This document shows, piece after piece, positions 1-8,875 of a stretch of 64,000 nucleotides of DNA. The stretch is from an uncultured Sutterella sp. Lineage in GTDB: Bacteria > Pseudomonadota > Gammaproteobacteria > Burkholderiales > Burkholderiaceae_F. The position numbers were made by a program, and so were the translations under genes. The number at the start of each line of letters is the position of its first letter. Position 1 is the first letter of the stretch. The stretch covers positions 69,422-133,421 of the forward strand of contig UQUR01000005.1 of NCBI GenBank assembly GCA_900544345.1, read 5' to 3'. The notes beneath the pieces were generated by a model. It did not search any database. It was not told the DNA's origin and saw nothing but the letters and a program-made list of their open reading frames with translations.

Positions 1-220
1 CATACATATCAGCTGCAAGCGTGATGCCGTAGCGATTTACAAAAGTAACTTTTTTGTGCGTTACTTTGTCGCTTTGGGCAAAAACTTTATCCCATTCATT
101 AACCATCGTTAATTTTGCTGTCTCCATAGGACTTCCTTTAATAGGGGCGGCATAAGCCGATGCAGAAAATACAGAGCAGGCCAAAACTGCAACACACATT
201 GCTTTCAAGGATTGTTTCAT
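1..220 (-). CDS. alpha/beta hydrolase, exported, N-terminal fragment
   Basis: The gene runs off the left edge; only the first 73 codons are present. The start is ATG at 220-218. Residues 1 to about 23 form a Sec-type signal peptide with a basic start, a hydrophobic core and a SAYA-A cleavage site. The segment that follows, VTFVNRYGITLAADMY, resembles the start of the dienelactone-hydrolase/FrsA-like alpha/beta hydrolases, where this strand opens the fold. The nucleophile elbow and catalytic triad would lie outside the window, so the activity cannot be judged. A periplasmic esterase or peptidase-like hydrolase is the best guess. The call rests on the short N-terminal resemblance only. Confidence 0.65.
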   Translation of the reverse strand, partial: MKQSLKAMCVAVLACSVFSASAYAAPIKGSPMETAKLTMVNEWDKVFAQSDKVTHKKVTFVNRYGITLAADMY

Positions 221-373
221 GAAACCTTAACCTCTCAACTTTAGTCTGTTTAAAAACCATTTATTGTCAAAGGCTTACCTTTGTTTTAATGACAGTTTAT
301 GAACTCACTCATCCAATAGCAAATACTTAATTTCAATGGGTAGTCATGCTTTTTATGCATAGATTACACACAA

Positions 374-405
374 AATCGGGCAACCCCCTCTAGAGTTGCC
401 CGATT
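374..405 (-). terminator. terminator of the DMT exporter gene
   Basis: An 11-bp perfect inverted repeat, AATCGGGCAAC at 374-384 and GTTGCCCGATT at 395-405, lies just past the exporter stop at 429. On the minus strand the stem runs into TTTTG, so it should end the minus-strand transcript. Confidence 0.8.
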
Positions 406-428
406 GAATACTTAACTGATTTTAAATA

Positions 429-1364
429 TTAATGCTCTCTGGCTTCTTTGTGACGCAAATGGCGCTGTAAGCCTTCTGGCGTATGCTTGGCTTCTTCGAG
501 GGCTTTTTGCTTTTCCTGACGTGTAAAGTAACTGGCTAGAATACCAGCCACAACAATCATAACCATGCCGCCGATCACAGCAGTACTGACACTGTCTCCA
601 AATACGAAGACCCCCATCAGTGTGGAAAATAAAATAACTGTGTATTGCAGGGCTCCGCTTAAAACCAAATTTCCCCGGCTAAACGCCCGAGTCAAGAAGA
701 ATTGAGCGCAGGTTGAGCAAATGACAAATCCGGCAATCGCAGCAGCTGCCACCCATGTCGGCATGGTAAAGCCGCCATTGAGAAGCGCGCCGACAAAGCC
801 GCAAAGCGTTCCAACCAATACGAAATAGAAAAGAATTCTTAATTCAGGCTCTTTCATTAAGCCCAACCGCTTAACATAAGTCGTTGCCACTGCAGTACAA
901 AAGCCTGCTGCCAAACCTACTGCAGCCGCGAAATATTCATCGGGCGTAATGGTCGGTGAAAGCATGATGACCACACCCAAAAAACCGAGCAACAAAGTCG
1001 AGAGCAACTTCCAATTAATACCCTTGTGCTGAGACATCATGATGCCGATCGTGAAACACCCAATAAACAAAGGCGAGGTGTAGTTAAGGGTCATCGCCAA
1101 TCCCACATTTAAATGAGAAATCGAATAAATCCCGGCCATCACAGCGCCTGCACCGACAAAGGAACGAATCAAATGATCAATCGGATGAGTTGTATGCACA
1201 GTAATATGCTGCATACGCATCATTGTGTAGAAAATAATCAGCCCGAAAAAGGAACGGTAGAAAAGAACCTCAAAAGATCCAATGCCTTCCATACTGGCAA
1301 ACTTAATGCAAACGGCATAGAGGGCAAAAAACATGGCCGCAACGACCATCCACAATGACTGCAT
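429..1364 (-). CDS. DMT-superfamily (EamA) transporter
   Basis: A 311-residue inner-membrane protein with about ten hydrophobic segments arranged as two EamA halves. The first half begins at the N-terminus (SLWMVVAAMFFALYAVCIK) and the second near residue 145 (FAAAVGLAAGFCTAVATTY). The conserved glycine/proline-rich end of TM4 (NYTSPLFIGCFTIG) and the helix-9/10 pair (GGMVMIVVAGILASYF) are typical of 10-TM drug/metabolite exporters. The family carries amino acids, nucleosides or unknown metabolites; the substrate cannot be read from sequence. The tail after TM10 is charged and cytoplasmic. It is monocistronic, with hairpins on both sides (374-405 and 1411-1440). Confidence 0.85.
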   Translation of the reverse strand: MQSLWMVVAAMFFALYAVCIKFASMEGIGSFEVLFYRSFFGLIIFYTMMRMQHITVHTTHPIDHLIRSFVGAGAVMAGIYSISHLNVGLAMTLNYTSPLFIGCFTIGIMMSQHKGINWKLLSTLLLGFLGVVIMLSPTITPDEYFAAAVGLAAGFCTAVATTYVKRLGLMKEPELRILFYFVLVGTLCGFVGALLNGGFTMPTWVAAAAIAGFVICSTCAQFFLTRAFSRGNLVLSGALQYTVILFSTLMGVFVFGDSVSTAVIGGMVMIVVAGILASYFTRQEKQKALEEAKHTPEGLQRHLRHKEAREH

Positions 1365-1410
1365 AATTAGACTATTACGTAAGGGTTAACGATCGCTAAA
1401 GTTTAGTCCT

Positions 1411-1440
1411 AAAAAAAAGGGCTCTCAAGCCCCCTTTTTT
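1411..1440. terminator. bidirectional terminator
   Basis: An A8 run, the stem GGGCT/AGCCCC with a CTCA loop, and a T6 run make a hairpin with U tracts on both strands. It ends the isochorismatase-like gene on the minus strand and separates it from the DMT exporter promoter. Confidence 0.8.
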
Positions 1441-1459
1441 AATCCAAAGCAAGAAATCT

Positions 1460-2098
1460 TTAGCGAATTTCACGCTCAATGACTTCGTCACTTGTGATAA
1501 ATTTCACGCCTTTGGCCTTCAATAAATCCATTCCGACTTTATCTGCCGCGTTGAGTCCAGCAACAGCATCTGTAACCCAATAAAGCTGATACTCGTAATG
1601 AATTGCATCCAGAGCCGTCCGAATTAAAGAACCGTTGCGTGACAGACCACATAGATAGATGCGATTAACAAAGCGATCTTCGCAATAGGACTGAAGACCA
1701 GTCTGAGTCTTACGGTCAGCTTCAAGAAATGCCGAATAACTGTCCAACTTGTCATTTGTTGCTTTCAAAATAGCTATGACGCGAGACATCGGCAAATGTA
1801 ACCCTTGTGCAAAATCAGCTCCTTGAGTACCTTCAACACAGAATTTAGGCGTCAATTCAACGACCTCTCCGTTTATTTCTATCTTGTCGCCTGGCCTCTT
1901 TTCCTCATGATTATCAGCAAATAAAAAGTGATTTTTCGGTCTGAACTCTTGCGTTGCAATAACGCGGTCAAAAGTTGCTGCCATCTTCGAAATAGGAGCC
2001 AACACCTCTTCGGCGCCTTCAATAGGCATAGCCCCCTCTTTCATAAAATCATTTTGTACGTCCTGCACCAAAAGGGCAGTGAAAATCTTAATCGGCAC
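1460..2098 (-). CDS. isochorismatase-family protein, PncA-like, with altered active site
   Basis: About 212 residues with the fold and length of nicotinamidase PncA. The GTG at 2098 is preferred because GGAG at 2110-2107 sits 8 nt before it; an in-frame GTG at 2107 is the alternative (215 residues, used for numbering here). PncA landmarks are visible: DVQNDF with Asp16, Lys115, and DSYSAF at 122-127. Key residues differ. The catalytic Cys position (GLATDYC in E. coli PncA) reads GLSRNGS, giving Ser160. The metal ligands Asp/His/His/His read Glu54, Arg56, His60 and Phe89. True isochorismatases have Gly at the Cys position and no metal, so another reaction or a non-enzymatic role is possible. 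The gene overlaps or abuts the end of the upstream flavoprotein gene, implying translational coupling. The alignment was made by eye. Confidence 0.75.
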   Translation of the reverse strand: MPIKIFTALLVQDVQNDFMKEGAMPIEGAEEVLAPISKMAATFDRVIATQEFRPKNHFLFADNHEEKRPGDKIEINGEVVELTPKFCVEGTQGADFAQGLHLPMSRVIAILKATNDKLDSYSAFLEADRKTQTGLQSYCEDRFVNRIYLCGLSRNGSLIRTALDAIHYEYQLYWVTDAVAGLNAADKVGMDLLKAKGVKFITSDEVIEREIR

Positions 2099-2099
2099 T

Positions 2100-3176
2100 T
2101 TATTCACTCCACAAACACTTTAAATCTTCAAACAATTGGCTAACTACTCGAGCCGTACTCCCTCTCGGAGCCCCTTGAGCAGCCTGACCTAAAGGCATTT
2201 CTAACAGATCAGCTCTATTTTGCAATACAGCTGCCCGATAAATGGGCTCTAGCACCCTTAACTGTCCAGGGTAAGCGCTCACAGACAATTCTGCATCAGT
2301 CAAAGCTTCGATGATACCGCTTGAGACAATACGACTCGGGCGCCCTGTTCCAACAGCCGAAAGACGCGTTGCGGCATCATCACACCACGTAATCTGATCC
2401 TTCAAAGCTTGCGGCCAAGCCGACTCTTCAGTTCTTAACAAAATTGAACCCAAAACGGCTCCACAGGCCCCTAACATCATCGCTGAGGCGACAGATTTAG
2501 CATTCATCATTGCACCGGCAGCTACAACCGGTGTTGCTCCGCAAACGCGAACAACAGGAGGCAACAAAGCCATCAAGCCAATTTGAGAGGCTTCAAACGG
2601 ATTTTCAAAATACTGCCTGGGGCCGCCCGCCTCAACACCTTGGGCAATAATGACTGAGCAGCCAGCTGTTTTCAAAACTTTCGCTTCTCGCGTTGAATTC
2701 ACCGCGCCCATCATCAAAATATTTCTAGCCTCAAGCGCTTCAGCATAAACTTCTCGCGGTCCGCCGAAACTAAAGCTCACAACAGGAACATCACAAGCTA
2801 AAACAGCCTCAAATTGTTCATCAAATGAAGGAATTGGCAGCAAGCTGTGCTCAATTCCCAATTGATCACGCAAAGGCTCCAGGGCTTCAAAAAGCTTTTG
2901 GGTTGCAACCGAGTCTTCTGCCTCTCTGGGAGCAACTCGCAGATTCAAAGCAAAAGGCTTTGAGGTTAAAGACTTTATCTTTTTTGTGATCTCAATAATT
3001 TCAGAGGCATTCATAATGCCACAAGGCATTACACCTAAACCTCCTGCATTACTGATTTCGGCTACCATCTGAGCGGTAGTTGCACCCATCATGGGCGCAC
3101 CGATTAAAGGAGCGTCAATATCCAATAAAGCCGTTAATTGATTGGCTTGTTTTTTCAATTGTTCCTGAATTGACAT
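2100..3176 (-). CDS. nitronate monooxygenase-like FMN TIM-barrel protein
   Basis: 358 residues of the nitronate monooxygenase/2-nitropropane dioxygenase family, FMN-dependent TIM barrels that oxidise alkyl nitronates (the family also includes FabK enoyl-ACP reductases). The N-terminal APMMGATTAQMVAEISNAGG is the phosphate-side FMN motif; SFSFGGP at 135-140 and AQGVEAGG at 178-185 are further barrel loops. In characterised members the last motif continues EAGGH with the active-site His; here it reads EAGGPRQ, with Pro186, so the catalytic base appears absent. The start is ATG at 3176: the open frame extends to 3281, but that part would overlap the divergent mnmA and does not look like this family. 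The stop at 2100 lies inside the following gene's start region. Confidence 0.8.
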   Translation of the reverse strand: MSIQEQLKKQANQLTALLDIDAPLIGAPMMGATTAQMVAEISNAGGLGVMPCGIMNASEIIEITKKIKSLTSKPFALNLRVAPREAEDSVATQKLFEALEPLRDQLGIEHSLLPIPSFDEQFEAVLACDVPVVSFSFGGPREVYAEALEARNILMMGAVNSTREAKVLKTAGCSVIIAQGVEAGGPRQYFENPFEASQIGLMALLPPVVRVCGATPVVAAGAMMNAKSVASAMMLGACGAVLGSILLRTEESAWPQALKDQITWCDDAATRLSAVGTGRPSRIVSSGIIEALTDAELSVSAYPGQLRVLEPIYRAAVLQNRADLLEMPLGQAAQGAPRGSTARVVSQLFEDLKCLWSE

Positions 3177-3282
3177 AAAAATTAGGACGTTAAAATTCAA
3201 CTGGAAAATTAATTCCGATATTTTACAGACTGCAGCTGCCACTATAATTGCGCAATAAAGGCTAATTGTAGGATTGAGCACT

Positions 3283-4374
3283 ATGGGAAAACGTGTTGTC
3301 GTGGGCTTGTCCGGAGGTGTGGACTCTTCGGTTTCAGCCTATTTATTGAAAAAACAAGGTTACGATGTCATCGGACTTTTCATGAAAAACTGGGAAGACG
3401 ATGATGACAGCGAATACTGTTCTTCTCGACAAGATTTCATTGATGCAACAAGTGTTGCTGATGTAATTGGAATTGATATTGAGGCGGTTAATTTTGCCAA
3501 GGAATACAAAGAACGCGTTTTCTCGGACTTTCTGCGTGAATATTCCGCAGGCCGCACCCCTAATCCAGATGTACTCTGTAACGCTGAAATCAAATTCCGT
3601 GCATTCTTAGACTATGCTATGGGCATGGGAGCCGAGTGCATTGCAACGGGCCACTACGCTAGAACGCGTGTTAGCGAAGATGGTAAAACTCAGCTCTTGA
3701 GGGGGCTTGATGAAACGAAGGATCAAAGCTATTTTCTACACCGACTAACTCAAGAGCAAATTTCCAAGGTCATTTTCCCTGTAGGTGAATTGCGTAAAAC
3801 GCAAGTGCGCCGCATTGCCGAAGAGATCGGTCTACCCAATGCAAAGAAAAAAGATTCCACTGGCATCTGTTTTATTGGTGAGAGACCTTTCCGAGAATTT
3901 TTAAATCGTTATCTCCCCACTCACCCCGGCCCCATGAAAACAACCGATGGTCGTGTGGTTGGTCAGCATATAGGATTAGCCTTCTACACACTGGGACAAC
4001 GAAAAGGAATTGGTGTCGGTGGCAGCCGAGAAGGAAACGGTGAACCATGGTTTGTAGCCAAGAAAGACATGGCAACCAATACGCTTTGGATTGCCCAGGG
4101 GCATGACCATCCGTGGCTTTTGAGTCACCATCTAACAGCTGTCATGCCCAGTTGGGTAAGCGGTGAAGCTCCCACCGAAGGCAGTCATCTGACCGTTAAG
4201 ACGCGTTATCGCCAAAAAGATGGTGACTGTACAGTCAGAGACGTCTCTAAGTCATCTTTTACTTTGGATTTCCCTCAACCTCAATGGGCGGTCACACCTG
4301 GTCAAAGCGCTGTAATTTATGATGGTGAAGTTTGCCTAGGAGGCGGATTTATTGATGTCATTGATCAACACTAG
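3283..4374 (+). CDS. mnmA: tRNA-specific 2-thiouridylase MnmA
   Basis: 363 residues. MnmA adenylates U34 of tRNA-Lys, -Glu and -Gln and replaces O2 with sulfur delivered by persulfide relay proteins, giving the s2U34 wobble base. The PP-loop SGGVDSS is at residues 10-16. The two catalytic cysteines are in place: Cys99 in PNPDVLCNAEIKF and Cys196 in STGICFIGER. GHYAR and the C-terminal beta-barrel (GQSAVIYDGEVCLGGGFI) complete the family signature. The start is ATG 3283 with AGGA at 3271-3274, 8 nt upstream; a TTG at 3274 in the same frame is less likely. It is divergent from the flavoprotein gene and ends at a strong terminator. Confidence 0.95.
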   Translation: MGKRVVVGLSGGVDSSVSAYLLKKQGYDVIGLFMKNWEDDDDSEYCSSRQDFIDATSVADVIGIDIEAVNFAKEYKERVFSDFLREYSAGRTPNPDVLCNAEIKFRAFLDYAMGMGAECIATGHYARTRVSEDGKTQLLRGLDETKDQSYFLHRLTQEQISKVIFPVGELRKTQVRRIAEEIGLPNAKKKDSTGICFIGERPFREFLNRYLPTHPGPMKTTDGRVVGQHIGLAFYTLGQRKGIGVGGSREGNGEPWFVAKKDMATNTLWIAQGHDHPWLLSHHLTAVMPSWVSGEAPTEGSHLTVKTRYRQKDGDCTVRDVSKSSFTLDFPQPQWAVTPGQSAVIYDGEVCLGGGFIDVIDQH

Positions 4375-4418
4375 TGAGACTCTAAAAGAATCCTAAATCT
4401 TCAACCTTTTCCTCATCT

Positions 4419-4459
4419 CCTCCAACCTTTGAAGCTTCAAAAGTTGGAGGATTTATTTT
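4419..4459 (+). terminator. terminator after mnmA
   Basis: CCTCCAAC at 4419-4426 pairs with GTTGGAGG at 4443-4450 around the self-complementary TTTGAAGCTTCAAA, followed by ATTTATTTT. It is a long stem with one internal mismatch. Confidence 0.8.
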
Positions 4460-4578
4460 GCAACAAAAAGTTCTGGGCAATTTTTATTTAGCCTCTACTT
4501 CATCTATTGAACTTCCCCTGCTACGCTGAGAACTAAAATTACTCTTGAACTAAAGTTTCAAAGCGGACTCTTAAAATT

Positions 4579-6702
4579 ATGCAAGCTTGGCTAACCGGTC
4601 TTAATAACGAGCAGGAATTCGCCTGCACCCTCACTGAGGGTCATGTCCGTGTTTTAGCGGGCCCTGGCACAGGCAAAACCCGGACGTTAACCTCCCGTTA
4701 CTGCTACCTTACAGAAACACTAGGAATTTCACCCAAAAATATTTTATGTGTCACCTTCACCAACAAAGCTGCCAATGAAATGAAACAGCGAATTCGTGCT
4801 TGGCTAGGTGACATGGATTTAGGTTACATCTGTACTTTGCACGCTTTTTGTGTTCAATTTCTAAAAGAAGAAATTCATCACCTTTTTTATCCGAAAAATT
4901 TCGTCATTTTGGATGCAGAAGATCAGCGAACACTGCTTTTAAAAATTTTTGAAGATATGGGAATCACCCTTCGGGAAGCCACTATTAAGCAAAAAATTGA
5001 CGAAGTACTTGAAGCTCGAAAGCTTTCCGCAGATGGCTACATTGATAAGATTTTTACATTAGACAATTCTGAGCTTGAAAAAAATATCGCAACAGCAACT
5101 GACACTAATGACGAAATCTTTTGGCGCTACCTCTATGAACAAAAGAAAAATTTTGCCTGCGACTTTAACGATCTGATCAATTTCACGGCTTACATCCTCA
5201 AACACTTTCCGGAAATACTCGAAAAGTGGCAAGAACGTATGCAATACGTGATGATCGACGAATTTCAGGATGTGAGTGCCAAACAGTACTCTATTGCCAA
5301 AATGCTCGCCGGCAAACATAACAACCTTTTTATCGTGGGTGACCCGGATCAAACGATTTATACTTGGCGCAATGCACACGTCAAACTCTTTTTGGATTTT
5401 GATAAAGTCTATCCAGATGCCAAAACAATTGTTCTTCAGACCAATTACCGCTCCAGCCCCGAAATTTTAAAAGCCAGTGAGTCGCTCATCCAGAAAAATA
5501 TTTTGCGTTACCCGAAAAATTTAGTAGCAACTCAACCCAGTGAAGCCCGGCCGCTGTATTTTCATGCTCAAACAGAAAAAGAAGAAGCGGAATGGATTGC
5601 AAGTGAAATCAAAAAATTGCTCGCTACCAACGTATCCGCTGATCAGGTTGCAGTGTTATACCGCTCACATTTTTTAAGTCGCAGCCTAGAAGAGTGTTTT
5701 ATGCGGCAGTCTTTACCCTACAAAATTTATAGTGGGGTAGAGTTTTACGGACGACAGGAAATTAAAGACTGTGTTTCATACCTAAGAATGCTCACTGCAG
5801 CAGACGATGTTGCATTCCTTCGAACAATTAACAGTCCTTCTAGAAAAATCGGCAAGAAAAAACTTCAATATTTAAAAGAAGTCGCCAAAGCTGACAACAT
5901 TTCTTTGTATGAAGCATTAAAAAGAACTGCTGATCTGGATCTGTTTAAGGGAACAGGAGCAAGAAAATTCCTGTTAGCGATTGAAACTGTAAGAAAGGAG
6001 ATTAAAACTCTTTCTTTAGGTTCTATTTTGCAAAAAATACTAGATTTAAGTGGATATGAAAACTACCTGCGTCTGCAGGCCGATCAGGAACGTCTCGATA
6101 ATGTGGCTGAATTAAAGCGTGCAATTGAAGAAGAGGGCTCTGACCCTGATGCAACGCTAGAAGAGTTCTTATCCAAAGTTGCACTTTTAACTAATTTAGA
6201 CAAAAAAGATCAACGACGGGCAGTGAAACTCATGACAATCCATACAGCCAAAGGCATGGAATTTCCTTATGTTTTCATTTGCGGATTAAACGAAGGTGTC
6301 TTTCCATCCAGAAAAATCACAACGCCTGAAGAAATGGATGAAGAAAGGCGGATCGCCTATGTTGCAATGACTCGAGCCATGACAAGACTTTATCTGTCTG
6401 ATAGCGAAGGTGTCAGCAGCGACAATGTCTTCAAACTACCCTCTCGCTTTATTTTTGATATCGGCCGTGAGTTCCTTGATTACGTCCGAGAACTGCCAAA
6501 AAGCTTTGAAGGTCGAGTCAACAGACTTCAAACACAATCAGCCTCTCAGTATTTTAACGTCGGAGATCGTGTCATTCACCCTGTTTTTGGTACAGGAGAA
6601 GTAGAGAGTGTGAATGCTAAAGATCTGGTCTATCGGATCAAGTTTGATAATCTTTCCAGCTTTCGGGATATTCAATTTCGTGCGCCGCTCACCAAGCTAT
6701 AA
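4579..6702 (+). CDS. UvrD/PcrA-type ATP-dependent DNA helicase
   Basis: 707 residues, superfamily 1A 3'-5' helicase acting in DNA repair or replication-fork processing. Motifs in order: Walker A GPGTGKT at 28-34, motif Ia FTNKAANEM, Walker B DEFQD at 227-231 (more often DEYQD), motif III GDPDQTIYTWR near 256, motif IV TNYRS, motif V TIHTAKGMEF, and motif VI EERRIAYVAMTRA near 590. The C-terminus has a GDRVIHPVFGTGEV element like the Tudor-type tail with which PcrA/UvrD bind RNA polymerase. The protein lacks the nuclease domain of RecB or AddA. UvrD, Rep and PcrA cannot be separated with confidence. No clear Shine-Dalgarno precedes the ATG. It is monocistronic between two hairpins. Confidence 0.9.
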   Translation: MQAWLTGLNNEQEFACTLTEGHVRVLAGPGTGKTRTLTSRYCYLTETLGISPKNILCVTFTNKAANEMKQRIRAWLGDMDLGYICTLHAFCVQFLKEEIHHLFYPKNFVILDAEDQRTLLLKIFEDMGITLREATIKQKIDEVLEARKLSADGYIDKIFTLDNSELEKNIATATDTNDEIFWRYLYEQKKNFACDFNDLINFTAYILKHFPEILEKWQERMQYVMIDEFQDVSAKQYSIAKMLAGKHNNLFIVGDPDQTIYTWRNAHVKLFLDFDKVYPDAKTIVLQTNYRSSPEILKASESLIQKNILRYPKNLVATQPSEARPLYFHAQTEKEEAEWIASEIKKLLATNVSADQVAVLYRSHFLSRSLEECFMRQSLPYKIYSGVEFYGRQEIKDCVSYLRMLTAADDVAFLRTINSPSRKIGKKKLQYLKEVAKADNISLYEALKRTADLDLFKGTGARKFLLAIETVRKEIKTLSLGSILQKILDLSGYENYLRLQADQERLDNVAELKRAIEEEGSDPDATLEEFLSKVALLTNLDKKDQRRAVKLMTIHTAKGMEFPYVFICGLNEGVFPSRKITTPEEMDEERRIAYVAMTRAMTRLYLSDSEGVSSDNVFKLPSRFIFDIGREFLDYVRELPKSFEGRVNRLQTQSASQYFNVGDRVIHPVFGTGEVESVNAKDLVYRIKFDNLSSFRDIQFRAPLTKL

Positions 6703-6707
6703 AGATA

Positions 6708-6725
6708 GCGGCCCGATTGGGCCGC
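6708..6725. terminator. convergent GC-rich hairpin
   Basis: GCGGCCC (6708-6714) and GGGCCGC (6719-6725) form a perfect 7-bp stem with a GATT loop between the convergent helicase and metallophosphoesterase genes. No U tract follows on either strand, so termination is likely but not textbook. Confidence 0.6.
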
Positions 6726-6732
6726 CCTATAA

Positions 6733-7893
6733 TTAATCAGACTGTGTTTTAGGTTGAGCTCTAGCTCTAAGCACAATTTCCGTAATTTCGGAAGGATCCA
6801 TGACCCGTAAAGCCATACCAGTCCAAAGGCCCGTACCCGGTGAGACATAAAGCTGCATCGTTTCAGACACTTTGTAGAGTCCTCGAACAAAGCCATCATT
6901 GAAATAGGCTACAACTGGCTGCATCAAAGCATACAAACCACCGTGGGTGTGCCCTGAGAGCTGTAAATCCACTCCACTCACCTCTTTGGCGCCTTTTGGT
7001 TGATGAGCCAAGAGAATAGTCGCCGCATCAGGAGCACCTTCGAGCGCTTTCTTTAAGTCAGGTCCATGATCACCGTAGCGCAACGCTGAGCGATCGGTCG
7101 TGCCAGCGATAACCAATTGAGCATTCCCGCGAGCAATCACGCTGTGCTTATTTTCAAGCATCGTGACGCCATTATCCTCAAAAAACTGCACCCAAGGTGC
7201 AGCACCATGGTGCCATTCATGATTACCGGTCACGCCAAAGACACCGTCTTTAGCTTGGATTCTCCCGTAGGCTTGTACTTCAGGAGCTAAAGAGGCTTCA
7301 GGACCTTCGATCATGTCTCCCACCAAAACAACAGCGTCGGCATTTAACTCATTTGTTGAACGAATGACAGCTTCAAGCCACGGACGCTTTAACAATTGCC
7401 CAACGTGAAGGTCTGCCAATTGAACAATACGGTAACCATCAAATTCCGGAGCTAAGCGATCTAAAGTGATCTCGATGCGTTGCACGGTAGGAACCGTGAG
7501 CGCATAGTGCGTACCCGAAATAGCTGCTGCAACCGAGAAAATCAAAAGCAACCAACGATTTTTCGCTTCTTTTAAAGGCCACGGAATATTGGAATTGGTC
7601 GCTTTATTGAGAACCTTCATTAGTACGAATAACGCATCCTTAACAACCAACAAGGGGACCAACACCAAAATGATATTAAAGAGCGTCTCCCAAATAATGA
7701 GCGTATTTTCGGGTAACTGAGGATTAAACATGTGCCCGCCCACGTAGTAGTAATACGTAAACTTCTGACTAATAGCCAAGAAAAAGACCGCCAGTCCCAG
7801 CTTGACTGTCCATTTGGTCTTAAAAGGCAGGGCAAAACTTAAAATTGCATAGGCTGCCAAAACGAAAGAAACGAGCATGAGAGTACTGATCAC
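6733..7893 (-). CDS. membrane-anchored calcineurin-like metallophosphoesterase
   Basis: 386 residues. Four hydrophobic segments (about 5-23, 30-45, 70-92 and 113-130) anchor the protein in the inner membrane. The rest is a dinuclear-metal phosphoesterase domain of the YaeI/YkuE/Cpda type: DLHVG (Asp161, His163), GDMIEG (192-197), GNHEW (223-227), AHQP and SGHTHGG near 313. YkuE- and YaeI-like proteins hydrolyse lipid-linked or other phosphodiesters; the substrate here is unknown. The start is GTG at 7893, supported by GAGG 7 nt upstream. The gene is monocistronic, facing the helicase gene and downstream of, but oriented the same way as, the araC-type gene. Confidence 0.88.
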   Translation of the reverse strand: MISTLMLVSFVLAAYAILSFALPFKTKWTVKLGLAVFFLAISQKFTYYYYVGGHMFNPQLPENTLIIWETLFNIILVLVPLLVVKDALFVLMKVLNKATNSNIPWPLKEAKNRWLLLIFSVAAAISGTHYALTVPTVQRIEITLDRLAPEFDGYRIVQLADLHVGQLLKRPWLEAVIRSTNELNADAVVLVGDMIEGPEASLAPEVQAYGRIQAKDGVFGVTGNHEWHHGAAPWVQFFEDNGVTMLENKHSVIARGNAQLVIAGTTDRSALRYGDHGPDLKKALEGAPDAATILLAHQPKGAKEVSGVDLQLSGHTHGGLYALMQPVVAYFNDGFVRGLYKVSETMQLYVSPGTGLWTGMALRVMDPSEITEIVLRARAQPKTQSD

Positions 7894-7940
7894 TCGAAAT
7901 CCTCTTTTAGTCTGTCAATTAAAGCGAAGATTTTAGCCGA

Positions 7941-8873
7941 TTACTGCAACGTCATTTCAGATGACACGCGTCCTAGCTCACGCTGCTGCTTAATATCCCG
8001 ATACGGAGGCAATCCGAATTGACGTTTGTACTCTCGGTTAAACTGGCTCGGACTTTCATAACCCACCGCATAGCAAGCCGTTGTTGCATCTATTCTCTTG
8101 GTGAGCATCAGCCGCTTTGCTTCATGAAGCCTCAAGCTTTTATGAAACTGCAACGGTGTCATACAAGTCACCTCTTTAAAGTGACGATGAAAAGTAGAAA
8201 CCCCCATGTGAACATTGTCAGCCAACTGGGCAACATTGAGCGGAGCCGTATAATTTTCTCTGAGCCAGGCAATAGCCTTGGCGATTTGAGCGCTCGCGCC
8301 CTGCTTAGCGTTGAAGTCTCTTAATGTAGCTCCCAGCGGACTTTGTAGGACTCGGAAGTAAATTTCGCGGATAATCATGGGCGCTAAAATTTTGGCATCG
8401 ACCGGCCGGTCCAAAAGACGCATCAGACGCAAGACCGATTCCCACACATCGACTTCAACTTCTCCGACACAAAGAGCCTGTTGCAGAGAACGTATGGGTA
8501 GAGCTCTAATTTCTTCGAGCTGCATGATTAATTCGGAGAGCACTGAGCGATCAATTTCAACACTGATTGACAAAAAGGGATGCTCATGGGTTGAACCGAT
8601 AGTGCAAAATGTTGCAGGGACATCAACACCGACAACTAAGCAATTATTTTTCCCGTAAACATATTCTTTGTCACCGATAATCGAACGCTTTTGACCGTCC
8701 ACAATAAAGGCAAGACTAGTTGAATAAATGCTTGCCCCTTCGCAATTACCTTGCTCACGACGTGACAGCGACAACCCCGGAATAACTGTCGGGAAAGTAC
8801 CTAACTGATGAACTTTCTCAAACATAATTTGACGAAGCTCTTCATTGATTTTTTCAAGCTGATCGTTTTGCAT
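7941..8873 (-). CDS. AraC-family transcriptional regulator (YqhC-like)
   Basis: 310 residues. The N-terminal half matches the AraC_N effector-binding domain found in YqhC-type regulators. The C-terminal third holds the two helix-turn-helix units of the AraC family: LNVAQLADNVHMGVSTFHRHFK and TACYAVGYESPSQFNREYKRQFG, ending in the usual GLPPYRD. It is divergent from an exported carboxymuconolactone-decarboxylase-like gene, the expected target. The intergenic region carries an inverted repeat TGACAC-N7-GTGTCA (8876-8894) that brackets the regulator's own ribosome binding site (GAGG, 7 nt before ATG), which suggests autoregulation. Confidence 0.9.
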   Translation of the reverse strand: MQNDQLEKINEELRQIMFEKVHQLGTFPTVIPGLSLSRREQGNCEGASIYSTSLAFIVDGQKRSIIGDKEYVYGKNNCLVVGVDVPATFCTIGSTHEHPFLSISVEIDRSVLSELIMQLEEIRALPIRSLQQALCVGEVEVDVWESVLRLMRLLDRPVDAKILAPMIIREIYFRVLQSPLGATLRDFNAKQGASAQIAKAIAWLRENYTAPLNVAQLADNVHMGVSTFHRHFKEVTCMTPLQFHKSLRLHEAKRLMLTKRIDATTACYAVGYESPSQFNREYKRQFGLPPYRDIKQQRELGRVSSEMTLQ

Positions 8874-8875
8874 AA

